Below, piece by piece: positions 28,329-37,080 of a stretch of DNA of 64,000 nucleotides. This stretch comes from Phycisphaerales bacterium (GTDB lineage: Bacteria; Planctomycetota; Phycisphaerae; Phycisphaerales; SM1A02), in assembly GCA_029260575.1 (NCBI GenBank), contig JAJDDB010000016.1:124001-188000 (forward strand), written 5' to 3'. The notes under the pieces are model-generated. The model saw only the letters and a program-made list of their open reading frames with translations. It had not been told where the DNA came from and ran no database searches. Numbering within the stretch: the first letter of the stretch is position 1; each line of letters starts with the position of its first letter. The translations under genes were made by a program, and so were the position numbers.

Positions 28329-28363
28329 CGTCGGTCGCTCTTCACTGAGCGGCCGACGTTTTC
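28329..28363 (+). terminator. Rho-independent terminator after the sugar dehydrogenase gene
   Basis: CGTCGGTCGCTC pairs with GAGCGGCCGACG (one G-T pair) around a 6-base loop, followed by TTTTC. It separates the dehydrogenase from the tRNA gene. Confidence 0.85.
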
Positions 28364-28372
28364 GATTGATTC

Positions 28373-28446
28373 GGGCTAGTAGCTCAGCTGGCTAGAGCGC
28401 ACCCCTGATAAGGGTGAGGTCGGAGGTTCGAGTCCTCTCTGGCCCA
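28373..28446 (+). tRNA. tRNA-Ile (GAT)
   Basis: A 74-base cloverleaf: acceptor GGGCTAG pairs with CTGGCCC, D-arm AGCTC...GAGC, anticodon arm ACCCC-TGATAAG-GGGT with anticodon GAT, T-arm GGAGG-TTCGAGT-CCTCT (first pairs seen directly). Discriminator A; CCA is not encoded. It is a single gene outside an rRNA operon. The phage-like gene block begins 274 bases downstream, and tRNA genes are common phage integration sites. Confidence 0.95.
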
Positions 28447-28719
28447 TTTTCAAACCACGCGGCGAATCCGTTCGTCGCGTGTTGTCGTTTTGCCAACCGC
28501 ACGTCTCGGCGAAGTATCTGCGCGCGCCACGTGCAGCGCGAATGTGACCGTTCACCACAGAAAATAGAAATTTCCTGCGCTGTTCAAGACTCAGAAACAG
28601 CGTTCTCCGCGCATTGCTGACACGTCTGCGCGCGCCCGATTCGTCGACGGCCCAAGGGTATTGAACACCTGCTGCTGACCACCGTCCGCAGCGGAACCAC
28701 CCTCCTGGGAGACCGACTC

Positions 28720-30249
28720 GTGGCGTATGCGCTTGAACCGTTTGAATCGATCGGCCTTGACGAATCAATGCTCGAACTGTTGATCAGTCAGCACACTTCG
28801 CAGGCACTTCCCGAACTGTCGCGATTGTGGTGCTACTACCGCAACTCTCTTGCGGCTGCAACCGCATCAGGTGGATCAGCAGGCGCGCCGGCACAAGCTG
28901 CTGGACTTCCCAATCGATTGAAATCTCCAGCATCCACGAGTGACGGCCAGACGACGCGCGAGGTTGTTGTCGAAAACGACATTGCTTGGCGGATTCACAC
29001 GCTCGTCGACTACATGTTCCCGCAGCCGCCCCGCCTCATCAGTACCGCCAGCGATCCGCAGATGCGCTCGGATATTGAGTTCATTTTGCAATCGATCATC
29101 GACGCCAACGGCGGAGCGAGTCTCTGGCATAACGCTGCACTGTTCGGATCGGTGTACGGCTGGGTGGATTTTCTTGTCAACACGCACAACTTGCACGCAG
29201 TCAATCGACAGAAACTTGCATCTTCATCCCAGGGTGATCGTTCCGGGGAGGCCCCGTCTAAACCCCTTGCTGCACTCGTGGCCGAACTGGTCAGGCCAAA
29301 CGTAGTGATTGAGACGGTGGAGGCCCCCCGGGCGGTCGCGCTGGTGAATCGAACCGATTATCGCAAGCTCGATGCGTATGTCCTGCACTATCGCCAGTTC
29401 ATCAATGATGTCCAGCGAGCCGGCTGGCTGAGCAGACTGGCGCGCGGCATCGGTGGAATTCCATCCACTGGCGCACAACGTGCGACGATCGAAGTCACCG
29501 AAGTCTATTCCGACAGCCACTACCAACGCTACGAAAACCAAGTGTTGGTGGATGAGCGCGCCAATCGCCTGGGACGTTTGCCGATTGTGCATGTTCAGAA
29601 TCTGCCGCAGCCACTGCGCTGGGAAGGCCTCAGCGATGTCGAACCGTTGATCCCGTTGCAGGATGAATTGAACACCCGTCTCAGCGATCGCGCCAGCAGG
29701 GTCACCATGCAGAGTTTCCGCATGTGGCTCGGAAAGGGCATTGATGGATTTCTCGATCGGCCGGTCGGCCCCGGACAGATGTGGTTCACAGACAATCTTG
29801 ACGCAGCGATTGAAGCCTTCGGCGGCGATGCGGACAGCCCCAGCGAGCGCGCACATATCGAAGAGTTGCGCGAAGCAATGGACAAAGCCTCCGGCGTGAC
29901 GCCCGCAGCAGCGGGGCATATACGCGCCAAGGTCGGCAACCTCTCATCCGAAAACGCGCTGCGGATCTCATTGATGGGAACCATCGCCAAGACCAAACGC
30001 AAACGCATCACCTATGGCGCGGGCATCAGCACTCTGTGCGAATTGATCCTGCATGCGCTGGATGTGCACAACATCTTCCGGACCCAGCCAAGTGATCGGC
30101 ATGTTGACGTGACGTGGTCCGACCCGCTTCCGCCGGATGAATCACGACGCATTCATGATGCACTGGATAAGGCGCAGCTCGGCGTTCCGCTGGAGGTTCT
30201 CCGCGCTGAACTGGGCTACCCCGACACGGACATTCCAAACGCCGCATGA
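28720..30249 (+). CDS. Phage portal protein
   Basis: 509 residues, no signal peptide. The layout fits SPP1 gp6-type portals: N-terminal WRIHTLVDYMFPQPPRL (about 87-105), a wing with YGWVDF, the YSDSHYQRYENQVLVDERANRLGRLPIVH strand region, and the helical GLSDVEPLIPLQDELNTRLSDRASRV segment near 305-335. C-terminal SDPLPPDESRRIHDALDKAQLGV is typical of portals. GTG 28720 has GGGAG upstream. First gene of an intact head-gene block; portals form the dodecameric DNA gate of a capsid. Confidence 0.82.
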   Translation: MAYALEPFESIGLDESMLELLISQHTSQALPELSRLWCYYRNSLAAATASGGSAGAPAQAAGLPNRLKSPASTSDGQTTREVVVENDIAWRIHTLVDYMFPQPPRLISTASDPQMRSDIEFILQSIIDANGGASLWHNAALFGSVYGWVDFLVNTHNLHAVNRQKLASSSQGDRSGEAPSKPLAALVAELVRPNVVIETVEAPRAVALVNRTDYRKLDAYVLHYRQFINDVQRAGWLSRLARGIGGIPSTGAQRATIEVTEVYSDSHYQRYENQVLVDERANRLGRLPIVHVQNLPQPLRWEGLSDVEPLIPLQDELNTRLSDRASRVTMQSFRMWLGKGIDGFLDRPVGPGQMWFTDNLDAAIEAFGGDADSPSERAHIEELREAMDKASGVTPAAAGHIRAKVGNLSSENALRISLMGTIAKTKRKRITYGAGISTLCELILHALDVHNIFRTQPSDRHVDVTWSDPLPPDESRRIHDALDKAQLGVPLEVLRAELGYPDTDIPNAA

Positions 30250-30315
30250 CGCAACGTGCCGTTTCGCACGCAAACCACACGCACTTGGCAGCAGCCATCG
30301 AACAGGAGTTACCAG

Positions 30316-30891
30316 ATGACCGAGCACGGTACAGCGATTGACGAACAACAGCAGACCGAGCAAACCGAACACGAGTTGCCCGAGACTCTGGACAGCGAAG
30401 AACTACCGAGCAGACCGCAGGAACCAACCGAGCGACTGGTGCCGGTTTCGGAGGCCCGGCGGTATCGCAGACGAGCGCAAACAGCTGAGCAACGTGTGCG
30501 CGAGCTTGAATCGGATCTCCACGAGGGCCAGGAGCAACTGGCGCAGCGCGAGCAGCAGCTTGACGAATTGGCGACCAAGCGAGCTATTGACATCGCGCTG
30601 CAGGAACACGACGTGGTCGATGCGGAAGTTGCAACGCTGCTGATTCAGCAGCAGCTCGAAGATGCATGTGATGGAGATGTCGAGCAGGCGGTGTGCGAAC
30701 TTCGGCGGCGCAAGCCGTTTCTGTTTCGACCGCAGCGCACGCAATCGTTGACAACAGCGCTTGGGCCGTACACCGAGCAACGAAACGGACACGGTGGAGG
30801 TCGGATGGAACACGCCGCTGAAGAAGCGATCCGCTCAGGCCGGCGCGGCGATTTACTGCAGTACCTGCGATTGCGCCGCAGCCAGAAGTAA
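30316..30891 (+). CDS. Scaffold-like coiled-coil protein
   Basis: 191 residues from ATG 30316 (AGGAG seven bases upstream). An acidic Gln/Glu-rich N-terminus (1-45) is followed by a coiled coil (about 55-110, RRRAQTAEQRVRELESDL and EQLAQREQQLDELATKRAI) and a basic C-terminal part with RRRKPFLFRPQ. Position between portal and capsid genes and composition are those of phage scaffolding proteins, which shape the procapsid. No sequence family is recognised directly. Confidence 0.62.
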   Translation: MTEHGTAIDEQQQTEQTEHELPETLDSEELPSRPQEPTERLVPVSEARRYRRRAQTAEQRVRELESDLHEGQEQLAQREQQLDELATKRAIDIALQEHDVVDAEVATLLIQQQLEDACDGDVEQAVCELRRRKPFLFRPQRTQSLTTALGPYTEQRNGHGGGRMEHAAEEAIRSGRRGDLLQYLRLRRSQK

Positions 30892-30965
30892 TTGAGCGAT
30901 CACGCTTCGACAGCGAAACACTGGAATTTGAACATCAACGACACAATTCATTTGGAGCATACTTC

Positions 30966-32138
30966 ATGACGTTCACAGGAAAAACAACATTTGCCGGCGG
31001 CGCGAGCCTGCCTGAAATCGCTGAGGATGTCAGCGACATCATTGGTATTGTTAGTCCGTTCGAGACAATGCTTCTGGATCACCTTGGTAACCCTCTGCGG
31101 GCAGCAACAAGCACCGTTCACGAGTGGCTGGAAGATTCACTGTTGCCCAATACGGACACGATAAATGATCAGAGTATCTCGAATCCGACCACGGAGACAA
31201 GCTTTGACGTCAGCAACGGCGATTACTTCCAGGTCGGCGATCAGATCATGCTCGACAATGATGTCGAAGTCATGCTCGTCACCGCTGTCACCGACGATAC
31301 GTTGTCTGTTGTGCGACAGTACGGCGGCACTACTGCTGCATCACTTGTCGACAGCGCTGTTATCAACATCATCGGCAACGCAGCTCTGGAAGGCAGCGAT
31401 GCGCCGGAATCCCGATTCACTTCACGCGTCCGCAAGCAGAATTACACACAGATCTTCACCGCATCTATCGAAGTGTCCGGCAGTCAGTTGGCTGCACAGA
31501 ATATCGGTGTGGACGATGAAATGGACTACCAGAAGCAGGAACGCATCCGCGAGCTGCTGCGCGATCTGGAAAACTGCGTCATCAACGGTGTAGCGGCAAC
31601 AGCCAACCCGCAAGGTACATCGTCTGTCCGCAGAACGATGCGCGGCGTCATGGGGTCGATTGTGACGAACATTTATGAGCCGGGCAGCGATCCGATTCCC
31701 GATGGCGGCGGTGGCAGCAGTGATCTGTTGACCGAAGAAGTGCTCAACTCGGCACTGCGCGCAATCTGGGAGCAAAGCTCCGGCAGCGTAGACACGATTG
31801 TCTGCAGCGGCGCGCAGAAACGCCAAATTAATAACTTCATCTCGTCATCGCAGCGGTTTGCAGATGACAACAATCGATTCGGGTCGCTGGTGGATATCTA
31901 CGAATCGGACTTCGGCGTCTGCCGGGTTGTCCTGAGCCGATGGATGCCGAGCGAGTCGCTGTTGTTGCTGGATTCCAGCCGAATCAACGTGCTGCCACTG
32001 GCTGGACGCAGCTTCCACTTCAAGCCGCTGGCGACATCCGGCGACTACGAATCGGGGCAGGTTATTGGTGAATACACACTTGAGATGCGCAATGAAAACG
32101 CACACGGCGTGCTTACGAATCTCGGCCTGACCGGCTGA
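30966..32138 (+). CDS. Major capsid protein, SU10/DUF5309 type (HK97 fold)
   Basis: 390 residues. N-terminus with EIAEDVSDIIGIVSPFETMLLDHLG, a 'SPxETP'-like start shared by DUF5309 capsid proteins, then an inserted beta domain (about 70-130, with GDQIMLDNDVEVMLVTAV), ESRFTSRVRKQNYTQIF, QKQERIRELLRDLENCVINGV, and a C-terminal P-domain-like stretch with RINVLPLAGRSFHFKPLA. No premature stops or frame breaks. It follows the scaffold-like gene by 74 bases. Confidence 0.8.
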   Translation: MTFTGKTTFAGGASLPEIAEDVSDIIGIVSPFETMLLDHLGNPLRAATSTVHEWLEDSLLPNTDTINDQSISNPTTETSFDVSNGDYFQVGDQIMLDNDVEVMLVTAVTDDTLSVVRQYGGTTAASLVDSAVINIIGNAALEGSDAPESRFTSRVRKQNYTQIFTASIEVSGSQLAAQNIGVDDEMDYQKQERIRELLRDLENCVINGVAATANPQGTSSVRRTMRGVMGSIVTNIYEPGSDPIPDGGGGSSDLLTEEVLNSALRAIWEQSSGSVDTIVCSGAQKRQINNFISSSQRFADDNNRFGSLVDIYESDFGVCRVVLSRWMPSESLLLLDSSRINVLPLAGRSFHFKPLATSGDYESGQVIGEYTLEMRNENAHGVLTNLGLTG

Positions 32139-32224
32139 TCGAACTCTTTCCTCCCTCCCGTCACCGGTTGGCGGCCAGACGGTCGCCGATCGGTTTTTCT
32201 CGCCTGAAAATTAAGGAGCCGATT

Positions 32225-32860
32225 GTGGCGCTGATCAATGACACCGATCTCTTGCTCTTGGAACCAACACTCTTCACCGACGCCAGTACCGCCGCTGTGT
32301 TGTTGGAAGCTGCTGATGACGCGACTCTCTCCGGCTCGGTGCTTATCAGCTCCACAGCGGAATTCAACACGGTTGGAGTGAACGCCGGCCATGTCGTCGT
32401 CGTCAACGGCGAACCGCTGGAAATTACCGGGGCGATCGGCAACACGACGCTGTCGGTGACCAAACGCCGCAGCCCCGGATCATCGATCATCAAACCGGGC
32501 AGCGGCAGCGGTCTTACGTACGAGGTTCTTACGTTCAGCCCGACCATAGATGCTTCTGAACGATGGCTTGATCGTGTGCTCGGGCTTGATGCGAACCATC
32601 CAACGCAGCCGTTGACAAGCGCGAACGTGCAGAATTACGAGGAATTCGCATCGCTGGTCGCGCTGCACTGCATCGCGTCGGCATTCTCGCAGGTCAGCGC
32701 AGCAACTCCTGAGGACGACTCGCTACGCGAACGCGCAGAGTTGTATGAACGCCTTGATTTTGAGATGCGCCAACACCTCGTAGCGTCCGTTGATGTCAAC
32801 GGCAATGGCGTCGTTGACGAGCGACGCCGGCTGGCTGTTGGAACCTGGGTGCGCCTGTGA
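32225..32860 (+). CDS. Phage head-tail connector-like protein
   Basis: 211 residues from GTG 32225 (AAGGAG seven bases upstream). The N-terminal 100 residues are beta-rich with repeated Asp/Thr/Ser (DTDLLLLEPTLFTDASTA). The C-terminal half is helical (NVQNYEEFASLVALHCIASAF, LRERAELYERLDFEMRQHL), a pattern of neck or completion proteins that sit on the portal. DVNGNGVVDERRRL near the C-terminus resembles a calcium-binding loop. Assignment rests on position and secondary structure only. Confidence 0.5.
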   Translation: MALINDTDLLLLEPTLFTDASTAAVLLEAADDATLSGSVLISSTAEFNTVGVNAGHVVVVNGEPLEITGAIGNTTLSVTKRRSPGSSIIKPGSGSGLTYEVLTFSPTIDASERWLDRVLGLDANHPTQPLTSANVQNYEEFASLVALHCIASAFSQVSAATPEDDSLRERAELYERLDFEMRQHLVASVDVNGNGVVDERRRLAVGTWVRL

Positions 32861-32892
32861 GTTAATCGTTGATTGAAAGGAGTATTCGAGCC

Positions 32893-33177
32893 GTGGACCC
32901 GAATTCGATCGAAGCCATGACAGCAATCTTGACGCAATTCGGCGCTGCCGGCCTGATCGGGCTGCTGTGGGTTCTGGAGCGCCGCACAGCAATGCAGCGC
33001 GATCGTCAACTCCAGGAGGCACACGACAAGCTCATGGCGCAGCGTCAGGCAACCGAGTCACTGCTCCAGATCGTCAAAGACAATACTGCAGCGATGAAGT
33101 CGCTGGAGTATGCGCAACGACGGCTCATCGACCACCTCAACCGGGCTGCTGCCAACGATCACGCGAGTGCTGCGTAA
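32893..33177 (+). CDS. Small one-helix coiled-coil protein, holin-like
   Basis: 94 residues. One hydrophobic helix near the N-terminus (ILTQFGAAGLIGLLWVLE) is followed by a charged coiled coil (MQRDRQLQEAHDKLMAQRQATESL). This is the plan of BhlA/UviB-like phage holins. GTG 32893 is preferred because AAGGAG lies just before; TTG 32869 is an upstream option. Last gene of the phage-like block. A non-phage membrane protein of this shape cannot be excluded. Confidence 0.55.
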   Translation: MDPNSIEAMTAILTQFGAAGLIGLLWVLERRTAMQRDRQLQEAHDKLMAQRQATESLLQIVKDNTAAMKSLEYAQRRLIDHLNRAAANDHASAA

Positions 33178-33235
33178 CCAAGTTGCATTTTCGGCTGCAT
33201 TGTCGCTTAGGCAGTTGCTGCGATAAACTTCAGCC

Positions 33236-33859
33236 ATGCGTAAGAGCCGGCAAACGTTGCTGTTGATCGTGGGGCTCACATCCTCGATCGGATGCGGCAC
33301 AGGGTGCGATCAGTTGCAGCCGACTGTTGATCGTCCGCAGACACAGCCGGACCCGATTGCAGACAGCGGCGACGTAGGCTGGCCATACTGGCCGGTGTCA
33401 ATGTCAATTCATGCGCTGACGAGGATCACTATTGACCGCGGCGAGAATGCACCTGTACTCGAAGCACGTGTTGAATTTACCGACGCGGAGGGCGCGACAA
33501 CCAAGGCCACCGGCCAGGTGCTTCTGGAACTTACCGATGACGTGGCCTTCGCTGACGCTGCGCCAGCCAGCGAAGTCTGGTCTATCGATCTTCGAGCCCT
33601 TCGAAAAAACGCGACGCATTTTGACGAGGTCACAAGAACGTACCTTTTCAAGTTGCGACTGAAACCCGAGCAGCAGTGGCATCGACCCAGGTTGCGCGTG
33701 CAATTTCAGGGTGCTGATGGAGCGGTCCTGACAGATCGCAGCTCAGTTCGCCCGTACGTGATTGATGCTGGACAGGACGACAAGACACCCGGCGATGTGC
33801 TGTCCGATGAACCGGATGCAGTCAATCCGGCTCATGCAGATGCTCTGCCTGCAGATTGA
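33236..33859 (+). CDS. Lipoprotein, unrecognised
   Basis: 207 residues with signal peptide and lipobox (LTSSIGCGTGC). The middle is beta-rich (LTRITIDRGENAPVLEARVEFTD, TYLFKLRLKPEQQWHRPRLRVQF), suggesting an immunoglobulin-like fold; the C-terminal 40 residues are acidic and Pro/Asp rich. It follows the holin-like gene by 58 bases but its composition is that of a host envelope protein. No family recognised. Confidence 0.72.
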   Translation: MRKSRQTLLLIVGLTSSIGCGTGCDQLQPTVDRPQTQPDPIADSGDVGWPYWPVSMSIHALTRITIDRGENAPVLEARVEFTDAEGATTKATGQVLLELTDDVAFADAAPASEVWSIDLRALRKNATHFDEVTRTYLFKLRLKPEQQWHRPRLRVQFQGADGAVLTDRSSVRPYVIDAGQDDKTPGDVLSDEPDAVNPAHADALPAD

Positions 33860-34125
33860 TCATCCGAAGCGTCCACAGCATCGATCACCGTGAACTGATC
33901 GAGATTCAGGATGACGATTTCGCCATCATCCAGTCGCAGTTCCAGGCGATCGAGCCAGAGTTGATCGTCCTTTGCATGGGCGAACCACGAACCGGTCTTG
34001 GCCTGCCTGAACCTGGTGATGACACCCTCAGTGACGTTGGTCCACGAGCCGTCCCTGCGGGGGATCTGCTGCACAACGCGAACGCGCGTTCCCGGTTGAT
34101 AAAGCGATGTCTGAAGGGCAATCAT
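33832..34125 (-). CDS. Small beta-rich protein, unrecognised
   Basis: 97 residues from ATG 34125. QPGTRVRVVQQIPRRDGSWTNVTEGVI suggests an SH3-like barrel binding nucleic acid or ribosome (KOW-like), followed by KDDQLWLDRLELRLDDGEIVILNLDQF. The final residues overlap the end of the convergent lipoprotein gene by 28 bases. A longer frame upstream would overlap the M16 gene end and is not used. Function unknown. Confidence 0.65.
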   Translation of the reverse strand: MIALQTSLYQPGTRVRVVQQIPRRDGSWTNVTEGVITRFRQAKTGSWFAHAKDDQLWLDRLELRLDDGEIVILNLDQFTVIDAVDASDDQSAGRASA

Positions 34126-34199
34126 TACGGCAAGACTGTAGCACGGAACGCCTGTATCAAACAATACTGCCAGCCAAGCAGGTAGCTCGGCAATTCGTC

Positions 34200-35456
34200 T
34201 CAACCTGCCGAAGCCGGGGCCATGTGCTCCGGGACATTCAGAGCTTGTGGTCCGATCGACGCAATTGTGAACGGCCCGAACTGTCGTTCTGCCAAATATG
34301 AATTCAACTGGTCCAGCGAGATTTTTTCGATCGCATCCACTCGATCTTTGAGACTGCGCGCGTGGCCGAGCCTGAATTGATCCTGGCCCAGCGCAGCAGC
34401 GCGGGCTTGTGTGGATTCGCCTTGCATGACCAGCCGGCTCTTGAGCTTGGTTATTGCACGATCGAACTCCGTAGCTGTTGCACCCTCATTCATCCGGTGA
34501 ATCTGCTCGACTGTCACGTCAAGGGTCTCCTGCGCCCGCTCGGGTGTCGTGCCTGCGTATACAGATACAACACCATCATCGCGAGCGCCGCTATAGCTGG
34601 CTCCGACGGAATAGCACAGCGAGCGCCGCTGTCGAACTTCCGTAAATAATCGTCCGCTGGTTCCGCCACTGAGCACAGACGTCGCCAGATGTTCGAGTGT
34701 CGAATTCGGATCCGGCTCAGCGGGAGCGCCATAGGCGAGGCCGATGTGTACTTGTGCGGTTTCCTGTTCGATGGGCTCATATCCTCCCAGTGGTTCCTGC
34801 TGATACTGCGGCTCGATTACATCGCCCGTGAACCCGCTGAACAGTGTGTTGAACTGCGCTGCGAGCTCGTGTGGATCAACATGACCCGCGGCTGCGATGA
34901 TCGACCCGCCGGGGCGGAATTGCGATCTGCGCACCTCTTGCAACTGTTGAAGCGTCGCTTCTTCCAGGACACTTCGCTCGCCATAACCGTTGCGGTTGAA
35001 AGGCGCGGGGCGATGTCTGCGGCGCAACTCAAGCATCACCTGGTGCTGCGGATCATCGCTGAGCGAATCAAGTGATTGCAGACACAGGCTGCGGATGGAT
35101 GTCAACGCCTCTTCCGGAAGCTGCGGATTGAGAATCAGCGATACCAAGACCGGCAACGCTCGTTCACGTTTGTCGCCAAGCATCGTGGCGGAAAGCTGCA
35201 GGTGATGTGTGCCCACATGCCCTGACCTGCGTACCCCGAGCCGATCAAACGTGTCTGAGAGTTCACGGCTGCTGAGTTCACCTGCCCCGCGGAAGATGTA
35301 CTCGGATAACAGTGTCGAAGCACCAATGAGCTGATCCGGGTCGGTTGCGGAACCTGCGGGCACCAACCAATTCATCGCAAGTGACGCCACGCTGTCAATC
35401 CGCTCGACGAGCAACGGGATACCGCAATCAAGTCCGATACTGACAATTCTGCTCAT
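34200..35456 (-). CDS. M16 (insulinase) family protein without the zinc motif
   Basis: 418 residues from ATG 35456. The fold is clear from YGAPAEPDPNSTLEHLATSVLSGGTSGRLFTEVRQRRSLCYSVGASY, the C-terminal half with the Arg/Tyr pair of M16 peptidases. Where HxxEH should stand the protein reads LLSEYIFRGAGELSS, so zinc binding and catalysis are lost. M16 proteins commonly occur as an active/inactive pair; the active partner is not in the window. No signal peptide, so probably cytosolic. Confidence 0.82.
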   Translation of the reverse strand: MSRIVSIGLDCGIPLLVERIDSVASLAMNWLVPAGSATDPDQLIGASTLLSEYIFRGAGELSSRELSDTFDRLGVRRSGHVGTHHLQLSATMLGDKRERALPVLVSLILNPQLPEEALTSIRSLCLQSLDSLSDDPQHQVMLELRRRHRPAPFNRNGYGERSVLEEATLQQLQEVRRSQFRPGGSIIAAAGHVDPHELAAQFNTLFSGFTGDVIEPQYQQEPLGGYEPIEQETAQVHIGLAYGAPAEPDPNSTLEHLATSVLSGGTSGRLFTEVRQRRSLCYSVGASYSGARDDGVVSVYAGTTPERAQETLDVTVEQIHRMNEGATATEFDRAITKLKSRLVMQGESTQARAAALGQDQFRLGHARSLKDRVDAIEKISLDQLNSYLAERQFGPFTIASIGPQALNVPEHMAPASAG

Positions 35457-35678
35457 TGCTGGTCCAACCTTCGCATCGCTCAATTCCACTGCGCAAATAA
35501 CGTGTTATCAGCCGTTGCCACATCGGGATGCGATCGCGCGACCGGATCACTTTACCGGATCACTACATGCGTGTCGGCATGTGGTGAATCATTGACTTGT
35601 GCATTTGGACAACTTGCGTTTCATTCATATAGACAATAGTGCGTCCGTCTCGTTGTGGCGACGAGCGGAGGAGAACCC

Positions 35679-36167
35679 ATGCGAATTGTCCTCGACACTC
35701 TGGTGGCATTGATGGTGGCAGGAATCCTGGCCGGTGTGACGTTGCATCATCGCAACACCGACAGCGCCCAGGTCCAGGTCCAGCAACTTGCCCGCAATGT
35801 GAAACTGCTCAACCGCGAGGTGCAGCTCCGCGCCGCACTCAGCCAATCGATCATCTCCGAGCGTGGATTCCCGGATGCAATTGACCCGGAATGGTTCAGT
35901 GACACGTTGCCGCGCAATCCACTGCTTGATGATGGCAGGCCGTGGGTCGAAGTCGCAACGATCGAGCAGCAACACTCCGAGCACCCACCTGACATCGGTC
36001 CCGAAAACAAAATGTCAGCCGGCTTCTGGTACAACCCGGCCAAAGGCATTGTGCGCGCCCGCGTACCAATCGGACTCTCAGATCGTGAGACACTTGAGTT
36101 GTACAACTCTGTCAACGATTGCAGCCTTGGTAGTCGCTTCCCGGTGTCCACAACATCACCGCACTAA
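35679..36167 (+). CDS. Membrane-anchored protein, pseudopilin-like N-terminus
   Basis: 162 residues; GCGGAGGAG precedes ATG 35679. The N-terminus RIVLDTLVALMVAGILAGVTLHH followed by an amphipathic helix (QVQVQQLARNVKLLNREVQLRAAL) and a C-terminal globular part with FWYNPAKGIVRARVP resembles type II secretion or type IV minor pseudopilins. The Gly-Phe cleavage site and Glu5 of true pilins are not evident, so the processed-pilin idea is unproven. One membrane helix is certain. Confidence 0.65.
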   Translation: MRIVLDTLVALMVAGILAGVTLHHRNTDSAQVQVQQLARNVKLLNREVQLRAALSQSIISERGFPDAIDPEWFSDTLPRNPLLDDGRPWVEVATIEQQHSEHPPDIGPENKMSAGFWYNPAKGIVRARVPIGLSDRETLELYNSVNDCSLGSRFPVSTTSPH

Positions 36168-36211
36168 TCGCAGTTCAAGGTCGTGCAAACAACGTGCGCG
36201 AGGCCGCCGCA

Positions 36212-36916
36212 TCACTCGCAAACAGAGGCAGATAACCCGCACGCCTCGGCAATGTCATAGTCGCCCGGCGGCTGCTGACAGAGCCATCGTCCAGCATCAA
36301 GTGCTCCCGAAGCGAACAGATCACGGCTGATTGCGGTATGCGAGAACTCCAGAATCTCCCCAATTCCGGAAAAATACACACAATGTTTGCCAATTATTTT
36401 TCCCGCCCGAATGCTGTGGATCCGGTCGTCCGAAATAGCGGCTCCGCTGGCTCGCAAAGCATCGGCTAATCGCAGCGCCGTGCCGGACGGCCGATCGCGC
36501 TTGCCCGCATGATGTGATTCGATGATGTCCACATCACTTGCGCCTCCCAGGACCTTCGCAACCTGCTGCAACACATGGGTCAGTAGCGCCACTCCGCGCG
36601 ACGTGTTGGGCGCGATCATGATCGGACTGTGTTGCGCACAACTCCTTATGGTTGTACTGGTTTGCGCGGAAAGTCCGGTTGTGCCCACAAGCAGCGCTGC
36701 GCCGTATTTCTTGCTCAGATCAACAGCCTGCAACGCGCCGTCATCCGACGAGAAATCAATCACAAGATCAATATCAGCAGCAGGATTCAAACCCGCGTTT
36801 GCGGCGTTGTTTCGCCCAATTCGCGCGACTAAATCAATGTCGTCAGCAGCCTCTGACACCGCGCACAGACGTTGTCCCATTTGGCCTTGCGCACCGTTGA
36901 TAACCAGTCGAATCAC
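36212..36916 (-). CDS. dapB: 4-hydroxy-tetrahydrodipicolinate reductase
   Basis: Reduces HTPA with NAD(P)H in the lysine/diaminopimelate pathway. 234 residues from GTG 36916 (GGAG ten bases upstream), a little shorter than the usual 265. N-terminal VINGAQGQMGQRL is the nucleotide loop, DFSS and GTTGL the hinge, and the catalytic motif ESHHAGKRDRPSGTALRLA is intact (His-His, Lys, SGTA). Alone without other dap genes. Confidence 0.93.
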   Translation of the reverse strand: MIRLVINGAQGQMGQRLCAVSEAADDIDLVARIGRNNAANAGLNPAADIDLVIDFSSDDGALQAVDLSKKYGAALLVGTTGLSAQTSTTIRSCAQHSPIMIAPNTSRGVALLTHVLQQVAKVLGGASDVDIIESHHAGKRDRPSGTALRLADALRASGAAISDDRIHSIRAGKIIGKHCVYFSGIGEILEFSHTAISRDLFASGALDAGRWLCQQPPGDYDIAEACGLSASVCE

Positions 36917-36998
36917 TATGCAAACTCCGATCGTGTGAAGATAATCGCAACTGTTTTGATCAAGAGACTTTCCAGATGCGTCCGATAGAGGTAAAAAT

Positions 36999-37022
36999 TT
37001 TGGCGGCGGTAGGTCCGCCAAA
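36999..37022. promoter_or_regulatory. Hairpin and TATAAA box upstream of the histone-like gene
   Basis: TTTGGCGG and CCGCCAAA form an 8-bp inverted repeat around an 8-base loop, 58 bases before the histone-like start. A TATAAA follows at about 37032-37037 and AGGAGG lies just ahead of the ATG. The repeat lies between two divergent genes and could be an operator or, read leftward with the adjoining T run, a terminator. Role unproven. Confidence 0.35.
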
Positions 37023-37080
37023 CCAGAGGGTATAAAACCTCCCCTCGCTCCGACAACTCACACTACAGGAGGTCAATTCA

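Noticed and set aside
28373-33236. att-site repeat of the tRNA-Ile 3' end beyond the phage-like genes
   Set aside because: I looked for a second copy of the tRNA end near 33.2 kb and saw none, and there is no integrase gene, so integration at this tRNA remains only a possibility.
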